A stretch of 64,000 nt of DNA from Mycolicibacterium cosmeticum (GTDB lineage: Bacteria > Actinomycetota > Actinomycetes > Mycobacteriales > Mycobacteriaceae), in the NCBI RefSeq assembly GCF_000613185.1, contig NZ_CCBB010000001.1, positions 1,550,001-1,614,000 on the forward strand, given 5' to 3'. Below, piece by piece: positions 44,743 through 53,304 of the stretch. Within the stretch, counting starts at the first letter, position 1. Every line of letters begins with the position of its first letter. A program made the translations under genes and the position numbers. The notes under the pieces were generated by a model. The model made no database searches and had not been told where the DNA came from. It saw nothing but the letters and a program-made list of their open reading frames with translations.

Positions 44743-45699
44743 TCAGGAACCCTGGTACACCTTGCGATAACTCGACGGGGACATCCCCATCCCACGGCGC
44801 AGGTGGTGACGCAGGTTGCCACCGGTACCCAGCCCGGACAGCCGTGCCACCTCGTCGACCGGAATGTCCCGGGATTCCAGCAGTTCCCTGGCCCGGTCGA
44901 TGCGACGCTGCCGGATCCAGTTGCCGGGCGCCTCACCCGTCTCCTCCCGGAAGCGGCGGTTGAACGTCCGCAGGCTCATGTGGGCGTGCTTGGCCAGCGC
45001 CTGGACGGTCAGCTCGGCGTCCAGGTGCGCCATCGCCCAGGCCCGGGTGCGCGCCGTCGAGGCGTGGTCGACCACCGGCAGGTGGCGGTCGATGAACTGG
45101 GCCTGACCACCCTCCCGCCACGGCGGCACCACGCAGTAGCGCGCGACGGTGTTGGCCACCTGCGCGCCGTGATCGCACCGAATGATGTGCAGGCACAAGT
45201 CGATTCCCGCGGCCAGCCCCGCCGAGGTGAGCACGTCACCGTCGTCGACGAACAACACGTTCTCATCCACTCGCACCGCCGGGTACAGCCGGCGCAGGGT
45301 GTCGGCGAACTGCCAGTGCGTCGTCGCGGTCCGGCCGTCGAGGCGCCCCAGCGCCGCCAGCACGAACGCGCCGGTGCAGATCGACACCAGCCGGGTGCCC
45401 GGCCGGATCCGGGCGAACGCGGCGGTCACCGCGTCGTCGACGCCACCACCGGTGCGTGCCGGTGGGTAGCGGGTGCCGGGGATGACGACGGTGTCGGCGG
45501 TGTCCAGGGCCTCGGGTCCGGCACTGGGCACCATCGCGAAACCGTTGGTGGACTGGACCGGCCCGGGTTCGACGGCGCACGTCGTCACGTCGTACAACGA
45601 CGTGCCGTCGGCTCCGGTGGCGGCACCGAACAGGGTGGGCGCGATGGTGGCGTCGAACCCCACCACCGGAGGCAGCATCAGAACGGCGACACGGTGCAC
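44743..45699 (-). CDS. GlxA-type transcriptional regulator (DJ-1/PfpI plus AraC domain)
   Basis: Regulator of 318 residues: an N-terminal DJ-1/PfpI amidase-like domain (about 5-175) with the elbow LVSICTGAFVLAALG, and a C-terminal AraC pair of helix-turn-helices (AHMSLRTFNRRFREETGEAP and LSGLGTGGNLRHHLRRGMGM). Such proteins activate catabolic operons in response to small metabolites. The GTG start at 45699 is divergent from an MFS gene, and an inverted repeat lies between, so the transporter is the probable target. Confidence 0.87.
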   Translation of the reverse strand: MHRVAVLMLPPVVGFDATIAPTLFGAATGADGTSLYDVTTCAVEPGPVQSTNGFAMVPSAGPEALDTADTVVIPGTRYPPARTGGGVDDAVTAAFARIRPGTRLVSICTGAFVLAALGRLDGRTATTHWQFADTLRRLYPAVRVDENVLFVDDGDVLTSAGLAAGIDLCLHIIRCDHGAQVANTVARYCVVPPWREGGQAQFIDRHLPVVDHASTARTRAWAMAHLDAELTVQALAKHAHMSLRTFNRRFREETGEAPGNWIRQRRIDRARELLESRDIPVDEVARLSGLGTGGNLRHHLRRGMGMSPSSYRKVYQGS

Positions 45700-45709
45700 C
45701 CGACCAGTC

Positions 45710-45744
45710 TGGCACGTTTTTGACGAATCGTGTCGTTTGTGCCA
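45710..45744. promoter_or_regulatory. inverted repeat between GlxA-type regulator and MFS gene
   Basis: TGGCAC (45710-45715) and GTGCCA (45739-45744) are perfect arms around 23 bases, which hold a second, smaller repeat (ACGA...TCGT). The spacing fits an AraC-type dimer. If the MFS gene used its earlier GTG at 45730, the site would lie inside it, so the later GTG at 45781 is preferred. Confidence 0.48.
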
Positions 45745-45780
45745 CTAGGCGGTGCGCGTTCTTTCCGCGACAGTGGGCCG

Positions 45781-47043
45781 GTGACACTTCTCGGTACGCG
45801 TACGCGCCTGCACTGGGCCTGGGTGGTCGCCGCGGTCAGCTTCGTCGCCATCCTCGGCGCGGCGGCCTTCCGGTCCGTGCCCGGCGTGATGATGAACCCG
45901 CTGCACCACGAGTTCGGCTGGAGCCACGGCACCGTCGGCGCGGCGATGGCGGTCAACATGACGCTCTACGGTCTGACGGCCCCGTTCGCCGCCGCACTGA
46001 TGGATCGCTTCGGGGTGCGCCCGGTGCTCACCGCGGCCCTGTCCCTGATCGCGGCCGGCTCGGCGCTCAGCGTGGCGATGACCGCCAGCTGGCAGCTGGT
46101 GCTGCTGTGGGGCGTCCTGGTCGGGCTGGGCACCGGCGCCATCTCGATGGGGTTCGTGGCGACCGTCGCGACCCGGTGGTTCGAGGCCCGCCGCGGCCTG
46201 GTCACCGGCGTGCTGACGGCCGCCAGCGCCACCGGGCAGCTGGTCTTCCTGCCCGTGGTGGCCGCGGTGACCACGCAGCACGGGTGGCGCTGGGCGTCGC
46301 TGATCGTCGCCGCGGCGGCCGTCGCGGTGGTGCCTCTGGTCGCGCTGTTCATGCGCAACTATCCCCAGGACATCGGGCTGACGGCCTACGGCACCGACCC
46401 CTCTGATTCCGGCGCGCGCGAGCCCGAGGCGCTGCCCACCGGCACGTTCACCGCGGCGTTCGACGGCTTGCGGATCGGGCTGCGGTCCCGGGCGTTCTGG
46501 TTGCTGGCCGCCAGCTTCGCGATCTGCGGGATGACCACCAACGGCCTGATCGGCACCCACTTCATCCCCGCGGCCAACGATCACGGCATGCCCACGACGG
46601 TGGCCGCCGGCCTGCTGGCCACCATCGGCGTGCTGGACGTGCTGGGCACGGTGTTCTCCGGGTGGCTCACCGATCGGGTGGACCCGCGCCTGCTGCTGGT
46701 GGTCTATTACACCGGCCGGGGCCTGTCGCTGCTGCTGCTGCCGTCGCTGTTGTCACCGCAGGCCGAACCGAGCACCTGGGTGTTCATCATCTTCTACGGG
46801 CTGGACTGGGTGGCCACCGTGCCGCCGACCATCGTGCTGTGCCGGGACTATTTCGGCGCCCGCACCCCGGTGGTGTTCGGCTGGGTGTTCGCCTCGCATC
46901 AGTTGGGGGCGGCGGTCGCCGCGGCCGGTGCCGGCTGGATCCGGGATCTGCAGGGCAACTACGACCTGGCGTTTTATCTGGCAGCCGGGTTGTGCGTCAT
47001 CGCCGCCGGTCTTTGCGGCGCGGTCCGGCGGCCCGCATCCTGA
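45781..47043 (+). CDS. MFS transporter (oxalate/formate antiporter-like)
   Basis: Twelve-helix transporter of 420 residues (437 from the earlier GTG). LHWAWVVAAVSFVAILGAAA begins the first helix; DRFGVRPVLTAALSLIAAGS and WFEARRGLVTGVLTAASATG match the motif A and helix-5 region of the monocarboxylate/oxalate:formate group. Divergent from the GlxA-type regulator with a shared operator. Probably imports an organic acid, exact substrate unknown. Confidence 0.84.
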   Translation: MTLLGTRTRLHWAWVVAAVSFVAILGAAAFRSVPGVMMNPLHHEFGWSHGTVGAAMAVNMTLYGLTAPFAAALMDRFGVRPVLTAALSLIAAGSALSVAMTASWQLVLLWGVLVGLGTGAISMGFVATVATRWFEARRGLVTGVLTAASATGQLVFLPVVAAVTTQHGWRWASLIVAAAAVAVVPLVALFMRNYPQDIGLTAYGTDPSDSGAREPEALPTGTFTAAFDGLRIGLRSRAFWLLAASFAICGMTTNGLIGTHFIPAANDHGMPTTVAAGLLATIGVLDVLGTVFSGWLTDRVDPRLLLVVYYTGRGLSLLLLPSLLSPQAEPSTWVFIIFYGLDWVATVPPTIVLCRDYFGARTPVVFGWVFASHQLGAAVAAAGAGWIRDLQGNYDLAFYLAAGLCVIAAGLCGAVRRPAS

Positions 47044-47218
47044 GAGCCACCATTTTGTTCGTCCAGCCGGTACGCATAGCATGCAAGCGGCGCCGCGGGG
47101 ACGCCGAGGCTCGGATGGACCGTTAGCTGATGGTGCGCTGGCGTGCGCGTCACGTCCCCGCCCATCCGCGCCGCCCAGCGTCAGTAACTGGACCCAGGCA
47201 CGAGATGGAGGAATTCAC

Positions 47219-47929
47219 GTGCAAGCTCGCACCGGCAAGCTCATCGGCGGCATCGTCGCATCGGCGGCGGTCGCCCTTTCGGTAGCGGTGACGGCCCACG
47301 CCGACCCCACCCCCACCATCACCGCACCCGTTCCCACGCCGCAGGGCCCCGGCTGCGATGCCGGGATCAAGGCCGTGGCGTCGGGCCCGGGCTCGCTCAA
47401 CAGCCTGGTCAACGAGTCGTCGTCGGCCGCGCTGGCCGCCATCCCGGAGATCTCCACCTTCAGCCAGGCCGTCTCGGGTCAGCTGAACCCCGCGGTGAAC
47501 GTGGCCAGCGTGCTGGACAACGGCCCGTACGTGGTGTTCGCGCCCAGCAACGACGCCTTCGCCAAGCTCGATCCGGCGACGCTGGACGCGATCAAGGCCG
47601 ACCCGGCCAAGCTGACCGCGCTGGTCTACTACCACATGGTGCTGGGCATCCTGGGCCCCGACGACATCCACGGCACCATGTACACCCAGCAGGGCAAGCC
47701 CGTCGTGGTGAAGGGCAAGGGCGGCGATATCACCGTCAACGACGCCAAGGTGACCTGCGGCGGCATCAAGTCGCAGAACATGCGGATCTACATCATCGAC
47801 ACGGTGCTGGACCCGGCCGGCGCGCCCGAGGGTGTGACCCCGAGCCCGGTCACGTCGACCGAGACCACCTCGGCGCCCGCCACCACCTCGACGACAGCGA
47901 CGACGACGGCTCCGGCGCCCGCCGCCTGA
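47219..47929 (+). CDS. secreted fasciclin (FAS1) domain protein
   Basis: Exported protein of 236 residues. An N-terminal signal peptide (KLIGGIVASAAVALSVAVTA, likely cut after AHA) is followed by a short Pro-rich linker and one FAS1 domain with both signatures (PYVVFAPSNDAFAKLDPATL and ALVYYHMVLG). This is the MPT70/MPT83 architecture, though the end is a Thr/Ser/Ala/Pro-rich tail (VTSTETTSAPATTSTTATTT) that could be O-glycosylated. No lipobox was seen. GGAGGA six bases before the GTG fixes the start. A strong terminator follows. Confidence 0.88.
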   Translation: MQARTGKLIGGIVASAAVALSVAVTAHADPTPTITAPVPTPQGPGCDAGIKAVASGPGSLNSLVNESSSAALAAIPEISTFSQAVSGQLNPAVNVASVLDNGPYVVFAPSNDAFAKLDPATLDAIKADPAKLTALVYYHMVLGILGPDDIHGTMYTQQGKPVVVKGKGGDITVNDAKVTCGGIKSQNMRIYIIDTVLDPAGAPEGVTPSPVTSTETTSAPATTSTTATTTAPAPAA

Positions 47930-47936
47930 CACACCG

Positions 47937-47992
47937 CGAAACTGAAGCCAGGGACGGATCCTGTACGGATTCCGTCCCTGGCTTCAGTTTCG
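47937..47992. terminator. bidirectional terminator between convergent genes
   Basis: Perfect 22-base arms (47937-47958, 47971-47992) with a 12-base loop lie between the fasciclin stop and the end of the acyl-CoA dehydrogenase gene. TTTT follows on the forward side after a few bases. Works for either strand by symmetry. Confidence 0.8.
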
Positions 47993-48023
47993 GTGATTTT
48001 ATAGGCCGCGCCGGCGGTGCCGG

Positions 48024-49166
48024 CTATAGGCCCAGGTCTCGGCCGATGATCTCCTTCATGATCTCGGTGGTGCCACCGTAGATCGTCTGGATCCGGACGT
48101 CGACGTAGTCCTTGGCCACCCGGTATTCGTTCATGTAGCCGTACCCACCGTGCAGCTGCAGGCAGGCGTCGACGACCTTCTTGCCCAGTTCGGTGCACCA
48201 CCACTTGGCCTTGGCGGCCTCGACGGCGGTCAGCTCCTTGTCGACGACGGCGCGCAGGCAGCGGTCGACGTACTGCTCGGCGATGTCCAGCTCGGTCTCC
48301 AACTCGGCCATCACGAAGCGGCTGTTCTGGAAACTGCCGATCGGCTGCCCGAAAGCCTTGCGGTCCTTGACGTACTGCAGCGTCTCGGTGAAGGTGGCCC
48401 GGGCCCCGGCGACCCCGGCGATGGCGATGGACAGCCGCTCCGAGGGCAGGTTCTCCATCAGGTGGTAGAACCCACGCCCCTCTTTGCCGAGCAGGTTGGC
48501 CGACGGCACCCGGACGTTCTCGAAATGCAGCTCGGCGGTGTCGGCGGCGTGCTGACCCATCTTGTCCAGCTTGCGCCCGCGGGTGAAGCCCTCCATGTCA
48601 CGCTCGACCACCAGCAGCGAGAAGCCCTTGTGGCCGGCTTCCGGGTCGGTGCGCGCGACGACGACCACCAGGTCGGAGTTGATGCCGGCGGAGATGAACG
48701 TCTTGGCGCCGTTGATGATCCAGTCGTCGCCGTCGCGCACCGCGGTGGTACGGATGCCGGCCAGGTCACTGCCGGCGCCCGGCTCGCTCATCGCGATGGC
48801 ACCGATCAGCTCGCCGCTGGCGAAGCCCGGCATCCAGCGATCGAGCTGCTCCTTGGTGGCCAGGTTCTTGAAGTACGGCCCGACGATGTCGTTCTGCAGG
48901 CTCACCCCGGGGCAGGCCAGGCCGAATTTGGCGAACTCCTCGACGATCACGGCGTTGAAGCGGAAGTCGTCGACCCCGCCGCCGCCGTACTCCTCGGGCA
49001 TGTTGAAGCCGATCAGGCCGTAATTGCCCGCGGCCACATAGGCTTCGCGGTCGACCAGCCGATTGGCCTCCCACTTCTCGACGTTGGGCAGACATTCCTT
49101 CTCCAGGAATTGCCTGGCGGTCTCGCGGAGCTGCTCGTGCTCGGTTTCGAAAACCAGTCTCTTCAT
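48024..49166 (-). CDS. acyl-CoA dehydrogenase
   Basis: FAD enzyme of 380 residues catalysing the first step of beta-oxidation. ACAD signatures are present: AIAMSEPGAGSDLAGIRTTA and the C-terminal QLHGGYGYMNEYRVAKDYVD, then the base region IYGGTTEIMKEIIGRDLGL. The catalytic Glu near TTEIMK is in place. The ATG at 49166 gives MKRLVFETEHEQL, the normal N-terminus. It is the third gene of the thiolase/enoyl-CoA hydratase operon, so the set carries out a complete chain-shortening cycle apart from the dehydrogenase of hydroxyacyl-CoA. Confidence 0.9.
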   Translation of the reverse strand: MKRLVFETEHEQLRETARQFLEKECLPNVEKWEANRLVDREAYVAAGNYGLIGFNMPEEYGGGGVDDFRFNAVIVEEFAKFGLACPGVSLQNDIVGPYFKNLATKEQLDRWMPGFASGELIGAIAMSEPGAGSDLAGIRTTAVRDGDDWIINGAKTFISAGINSDLVVVVARTDPEAGHKGFSLLVVERDMEGFTRGRKLDKMGQHAADTAELHFENVRVPSANLLGKEGRGFYHLMENLPSERLSIAIAGVAGARATFTETLQYVKDRKAFGQPIGSFQNSRFVMAELETELDIAEQYVDRCLRAVVDKELTAVEAAKAKWWCTELGKKVVDACLQLHGGYGYMNEYRVAKDYVDVRIQTIYGGTTEIMKEIIGRDLGL

Positions 49167-49176
49167 ATCTTTTCGC

Positions 49177-49965
49177 TTACTTCGCTTTCCAGACGGGCTC
49201 GCGCTTCTGCGCGAAGGCCAGCGGTCCTTCCTGGGCATCCTCGGTTTTGAGCAGGGTGGCGAATTCCCCGAAGGTCTGCTTCCAGAACGGTTCGTCGGCG
49301 CCGACGATGCCGTCGATGGCGCCGTAGGACACCCGCTTGCTGGCCCGTACGGCCAACGGGGCGTTCACCGTGATGCGTTCGGCCAGCGCCAGAGCCGCGT
49401 CCAAGACGGTACCGTCGGGCACCACCTGGTTGATCAGGCCCCACTTCAGTGCCTCGGCCGACGACAGCGGTTCCCCGGTGTAGATCAGCTCCAGGGCCAC
49501 CTTCTTGGGCAGTTGCTGCACGATGCGGAACACGCCTCCGGCACCGGCAATCAGGCCGCGCTTCACCTCGGGCAGGCCGAATTTCGCTCGCTCCTCGGCC
49601 ACCACCAGATCGCTGGCCAGGGCCAGCTCGGTGCCGCCACCCAAGGCGGTGCCGTTGACGGCCGCGATGGTCGGCTTGTCGATGAAGTGCCGCACGTATC
49701 CGGCGAAGCCCCACTCCGGGTGGTCGGGGTGGAACAGATTCTCCCCGCGCGAGATGGCCTTGAGATCCGCTCCGGCGCAGAAGGATTTGTCCCCGGCGCC
49801 GGTGAGGATGACGGCCCGGACGTCGGGATCGTCCTGCGCCGCCGCCAATGCGTCACCGACGCCGATGGACACCGATGCGTTGACCGCGTTGCGGGCGTCG
49901 GGCCGGTTGATGGTGATGATCGAGATGTTGCCCTTGCGCTCGACCAGCGCGCCCGGCTCGGTCAC
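49177..49965 (-). CDS. enoyl-CoA hydratase
   Basis: Crotonase of 262 residues. ISIITINRPDARNAVNASVS, the oxyanion GDKSFCAGADLKAISRGE and GTALGGGTELALASDLVVAE are standard, followed by FGLPEVKRGLIAGAGGVFRI, which carries the Glu of true hydratases. The GTG start overlaps the thiolase stop by four bases, and the acyl-CoA dehydrogenase starts ten bases after the stop. Confidence 0.9.
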   Translation of the reverse strand: MTEPGALVERKGNISIITINRPDARNAVNASVSIGVGDALAAAQDDPDVRAVILTGAGDKSFCAGADLKAISRGENLFHPDHPEWGFAGYVRHFIDKPTIAAVNGTALGGGTELALASDLVVAEERAKFGLPEVKRGLIAGAGGVFRIVQQLPKKVALELIYTGEPLSSAEALKWGLINQVVPDGTVLDAALALAERITVNAPLAVRASKRVSYGAIDGIVGADEPFWKQTFGEFATLLKTEDAQEGPLAFAQKREPVWKAK

Positions 49966-51107
49966 AGCAGTTCCAGGATGGTGGCGTTGGCCTGGCCGCC
50001 GCCCTCGCACATGGTCTGTAATCCGTACTGAATGTTGTTGTCCCGCATGTGGTACAGCAACGTGGTCAGGATGCGAGCGCCGGATCCGCCGAGCGGGTGG
50101 CCCAGCGCGATGGCACCGCCATTGGGGTTGAGCTTGTTCTCGTCGGCGCCGATGTCCTTCAGCCACGCCATGGGCACCGGGGCGAAGGCCTCGTTCACCT
50201 CGAACGCGCCGATCTGGTCCAGGCTCAGGCCCGACTTGGCCAGTGCCTTCTGGGTGGCCGGGATGGGAGCGGTCAGCATGATGACGGGGTCGGCACCGGC
50301 CAGCACCGCGGTGTGCACCTTGGCGATCGGGTTGAGCCCCAGCTCTTTTGCCTTCTCCGCGGAGGTGATCAACAGCGCGGCCGAACCGTCGGAGATCTGG
50401 CTGGAGTTACCGGCGTGGATGACACCGTCCTCCTTGAAGGCGGGCTTGATGGCGGCCATGGATTCGACCGTACCGCCGCGACGGATGCCACCGTCCTCCA
50501 AGACCACGTTGCCCTCAGCGTCCTTGATGCCGACAATCTGGTCCTTGAACGCACCGGAATCCTGTGCCGCGGCCGCCTTTTCGTGCGACCGCAGGGAGAA
50601 CTCGTCGAGCTGGGTGCGCGACAGGCCCCACTGCTCGGCGATCATCTCCGCACCGACGCCCTGGTTGGGCGTCTGGTCGTAGCGCGCCCGGAAGGCCTCC
50701 GGGTAGGGATGGCCACCGTTGGCCAGCGAGGAGCCCATCGGGGTACGCGACATCGACTCGACACCACCGGCGACGACGACGTCATAGTGCCCGGCCACCA
50801 CGCCGGCGACGGCGAAGTGCAGCGACTGCTGACTGGATCCGCACTGCCGGTCGACGGTCACGCCGGGCACGGTCTCGGGCCACCCGGCGGCCAGTACCGC
50901 GGTGCGGGCGATGTCGAGGGCCTGTTCGCCGGCCTGCATCACGCAGCCCCAGATGACGTCGTCGACGAGGGCGGGGTCGATGCCGGCCCGTTGCACAAGG
51001 CCGTTGAGGACCTGAGCCGACAGGTCCGCGGGGTGCACACCCGACAGGGCGCCGTTGCGCTTCCCGACCGGGGAGCGCACCGCCTCGACGATGACCGCTT
51101 CTGCCAT
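49962..51107 (-). CDS. thiolase (acetyl-CoA acetyltransferase type)
   Basis: Thiolase of 381 residues. Nucleophile Cys lies in VTVDRQCGSSQQSLHFAVAG (near residue 89), catalytic His in NPNGGAIALGHPLGGSGARI and the second Cys in LQTMCEGGGQANATI; NEAFAPVPMAWLKD is also conserved. The family is closest to FadA-type ketoacyl-CoA thiolases of mycobacteria, including sterol-ring ones. First gene of the operon with enoyl-CoA hydratase and acyl-CoA dehydrogenase. The divergent FadR-type gene with a palindrome between is the likely regulator. Confidence 0.9.
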   Translation of the reverse strand: MAEAVIVEAVRSPVGKRNGALSGVHPADLSAQVLNGLVQRAGIDPALVDDVIWGCVMQAGEQALDIARTAVLAAGWPETVPGVTVDRQCGSSQQSLHFAVAGVVAGHYDVVVAGGVESMSRTPMGSSLANGGHPYPEAFRARYDQTPNQGVGAEMIAEQWGLSRTQLDEFSLRSHEKAAAAQDSGAFKDQIVGIKDAEGNVVLEDGGIRRGGTVESMAAIKPAFKEDGVIHAGNSSQISDGSAALLITSAEKAKELGLNPIAKVHTAVLAGADPVIMLTAPIPATQKALAKSGLSLDQIGAFEVNEAFAPVPMAWLKDIGADENKLNPNGGAIALGHPLGGSGARILTTLLYHMRDNNIQYGLQTMCEGGGQANATILELL

Positions 51108-51168
51108 GAACTTCTCCTTCGAAGTGTGCGAGGGGACTTAAAATGCAACCTAGAACAGAAGGTTTACT

Positions 51169-51194
51169 AGGTCAACCTACTGGTTGGTAGACCT
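51169..51194. promoter_or_regulatory. 26-base imperfect palindrome between thiolase operon and FadR-type gene
   Basis: Outer arms AGGTC (51169-51173) and GACCT (51190-51194), with CAACC and GGTTG inside; 20 of 26 bases match the reverse complement. It lies in the 161-base divergent promoter region, 62 bases from the thiolase start and 75 from the regulator. Probable operator for the FadR-type protein. Confidence 0.55.
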
Positions 51195-51268
51195 GCGGTG
51201 ACGCGGAGATGACCGCCGACATGGTTTACTGAGTTCACTAGCTGGCCAGAAGATGTGCAGGAGGCAAG

Positions 51269-52066
51269 GTGGCACCGTCCACCCCGTTATCGCCGATGAT
51301 CGGCCCGAACGCCGTGTCATCGACGACCGGCGCCCCCATCCGGAGCCCGAAGACCGCCGAACTCGTCGCAGGCACGCTACGCCGGATGGTGGTCGACGGC
51401 CAGCTCAAGGACGGCGACTTCCTGCCCAACGAGGCCGAGCTGATGGCGCACTTCGGGGTGAGTCGCCCCACCCTGCGTGAAGCGGTCCGCGTGCTGGAGT
51501 CCGAGCGGCTGGTCGAGGTGCGTCGCGGCTCCCGCACCGGCGCCCGAGTCCGGGTGCCGGGCCCGGAGATCGTCGCCCGCCCGGCCGGGCTGCTGCTGGA
51601 GCTGTCGGGCGCGACCATCGCCGACGTGATGACCGCGCGCTCGGGTATCGAACCGATGGCGGTGCGGCTGCTGACCGAATCGGGGAACACCGCGGCGTTC
51701 GACGAGCTGGAGACGATGCTCACCGAATACGTCCCGTCCGGACGGGAGACCGGCCGGATGGCCGAGACCACCGGTGATTTCCACCGCCGGATGGTGGAGC
51801 TGTCCGGTAACGCGACGCTGACCATCATCGCGGGCATGCTGCACGAGATCACGGTGCGGCACACCGCCTTCGCGATGAAGGAGAACCGCCCGATGTCCAA
51901 GTCGGACTACGACCTGCTGATGCGGTCGTACAAGCGGTTGATGACGTTGATGCGCTCGGGCGACGGCGAGGGGGCCGAGGCGCATTGGCGCAAGCACCTG
52001 GACACCGCCCGCGACCTGTTGCTGAAGGGTATGGAGACGGTCAAGGTCCGCGACGTGATGGGCTAG
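51269..52066 (+). CDS. FadR-type GntR regulator
   Basis: Regulator of 265 residues: N-terminal winged helix (LVAGTLRRMVVDGQLKDGDF, ELMAHFGVSRPTLREAVRVL) and C-terminal FCD domain (about 110-260) with the usual metal His positions (DFHRRMVEL, LHEITVRH and WRKHLDTA). Divergent from the beta-oxidation operon and most likely its repressor, released by an acyl-CoA or other product. GTG start behind AGGAGGCAAG. Its stop overlaps the convergent amidohydrolase by four bases. Confidence 0.87.
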   Translation: MAPSTPLSPMIGPNAVSSTTGAPIRSPKTAELVAGTLRRMVVDGQLKDGDFLPNEAELMAHFGVSRPTLREAVRVLESERLVEVRRGSRTGARVRVPGPEIVARPAGLLLELSGATIADVMTARSGIEPMAVRLLTESGNTAAFDELETMLTEYVPSGRETGRMAETTGDFHRRMVELSGNATLTIIAGMLHEITVRHTAFAMKENRPMSKSDYDLLMRSYKRLMTLMRSGDGEGAEAHWRKHLDTARDLLLKGMETVKVRDVMG

Positions 52067-53289
52067 CGGAGCGACGCACCCAGCCAGGTCCGCGCGGCGA
52101 CGGTCAGCGCCTGGACCCCCGTCGTCAACGTCGGCTCCAGCACCGGCGCGAATTCCGGAGCGTGATTCGTCGGCGGCAGTTCACCTTTCGCGAAGGCGTC
52201 GGTAAAGGTCTGCGCGTCCACCCCGCCCCAGAACCAGAACACCGTCGGCACGCCGATGGCGTTGCCGAACACCCCGACGTCCTCGCTGGCCGACAGCGGC
52301 GGCAGCGGCCACACCTTGTCCGCACCGAAATGCGCGCGTAGGGCGGCGACGGTCTTCTCGGTCGCGGCCGGTTCGCTGATCAGGACCGGCGCCGTCACCG
52401 TCCAGTCGAAATCCGGTTCGCGGGGAGCGTTCGAGGCGGCCGCCTCGGCGCGCACGATCCGCTGCACCGCCGCCTTCACCGCGTCCCGCACGTGCTCGGA
52501 GTAGGTGCGCAGATTGATGCCCAGCTCGGCGGTGTCCGGGATGATGTTCTCCTTGGTGCCGGCCTGCAGCCGGCCGACCGTGACCACCGCCTGCTCGTGC
52601 GGCGGCACCTCACGCGCCACGATGCCCTGCAACCGCAGCACCACCGCCGCGGCCATCACCACCGGGTCGATGGTGTTCTCCGGCGACGATCCGTGTCCGC
52701 CCCGGCCGTACAGCGTCACCTCCACCGAATCGGTGCCGGCCATGATCGGGCCGGTACCGAAGCCGAGCACGCCGGCCGGCAGCGGGCCGACGTGCTGGCC
52801 GATGACGACGGCCGGCCGGGGAAACCGGTCGAACAACCCGTCGTCGAGCATCGCCTGGGCACCGCTGGCCAGTTCCTCGGCCGGCTGAAACACCGCCAGC
52901 ACGGTGCCACACCACTGGTCGCGGGTGGCCGCCAGGGCGTGCACCGCGCCGACCAGGGCGGCGGTGTGCATGTCATGCCCACAGGCATGCGCCACCGGTA
53001 CCTGCCGGCCGGCGGCGTCGGTCACGGTTTTGGTGCTGGCATAGGGCAATCCGGTGTTCTCCCGGACCGGGAGCGCGTCCATATCGGCGCGCAGCATGAC
53101 CACCGGGCCATCCCCGTTGCGCAGCACCGCAACCACGCCGGTGCCGCCGACGCCCGCGGTGATCTCGGCTTTGCTGCCGTCGAGCGCGGCGATCACCCGC
53201 TCCGCGGTGGCGTGCTCCTGCCTCGACAGTTCGGGGTCGCTGTGCAGCGTGCGGTACAGGTCGGCCAGAGCTCCGGCATCGATCGCCAT
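52063..53289 (-). CDS. M20-family amidohydrolase (hippurate hydrolase-like)
   Basis: Zinc peptidase of 408 residues from the M20D group. Metal ligands are in VAHACGHDMHTAALVGAVHA and in QPAEELASGAQAML (Glu pair); FGTGPIMAGTDSVEVTLYGR and GGHGSSPENTIDPVVMAAAV belong to the lid domain. It cuts N-acyl bonds, for example N-acyl amino acids. It starts with the ATG at 53289 and is the last of a reverse run; the DUF3556 gene upstream ends 16 bases away. Confidence 0.88.
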   Translation of the reverse strand: MAIDAGALADLYRTLHSDPELSRQEHATAERVIAALDGSKAEITAGVGGTGVVAVLRNGDGPVVMLRADMDALPVRENTGLPYASTKTVTDAAGRQVPVAHACGHDMHTAALVGAVHALAATRDQWCGTVLAVFQPAEELASGAQAMLDDGLFDRFPRPAVVIGQHVGPLPAGVLGFGTGPIMAGTDSVEVTLYGRGGHGSSPENTIDPVVMAAAVVLRLQGIVAREVPPHEQAVVTVGRLQAGTKENIIPDTAELGINLRTYSEHVRDAVKAAVQRIVRAEAAASNAPREPDFDWTVTAPVLISEPAATEKTVAALRAHFGADKVWPLPPLSASEDVGVFGNAIGVPTVFWFWGGVDAQTFTDAFAKGELPPTNHAPEFAPVLEPTLTTGVQALTVAARTWLGASLR

Positions 53290-53304
53290 ATCCGACAGTC
53301 TCGT

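Noticed and set aside
47162..47185. CCATCC as a possible SigK -35 box before the fasciclin gene, as for mpt70/mpt83
   Set aside because: No CCGAAT-like -10 element is found at the right distance.
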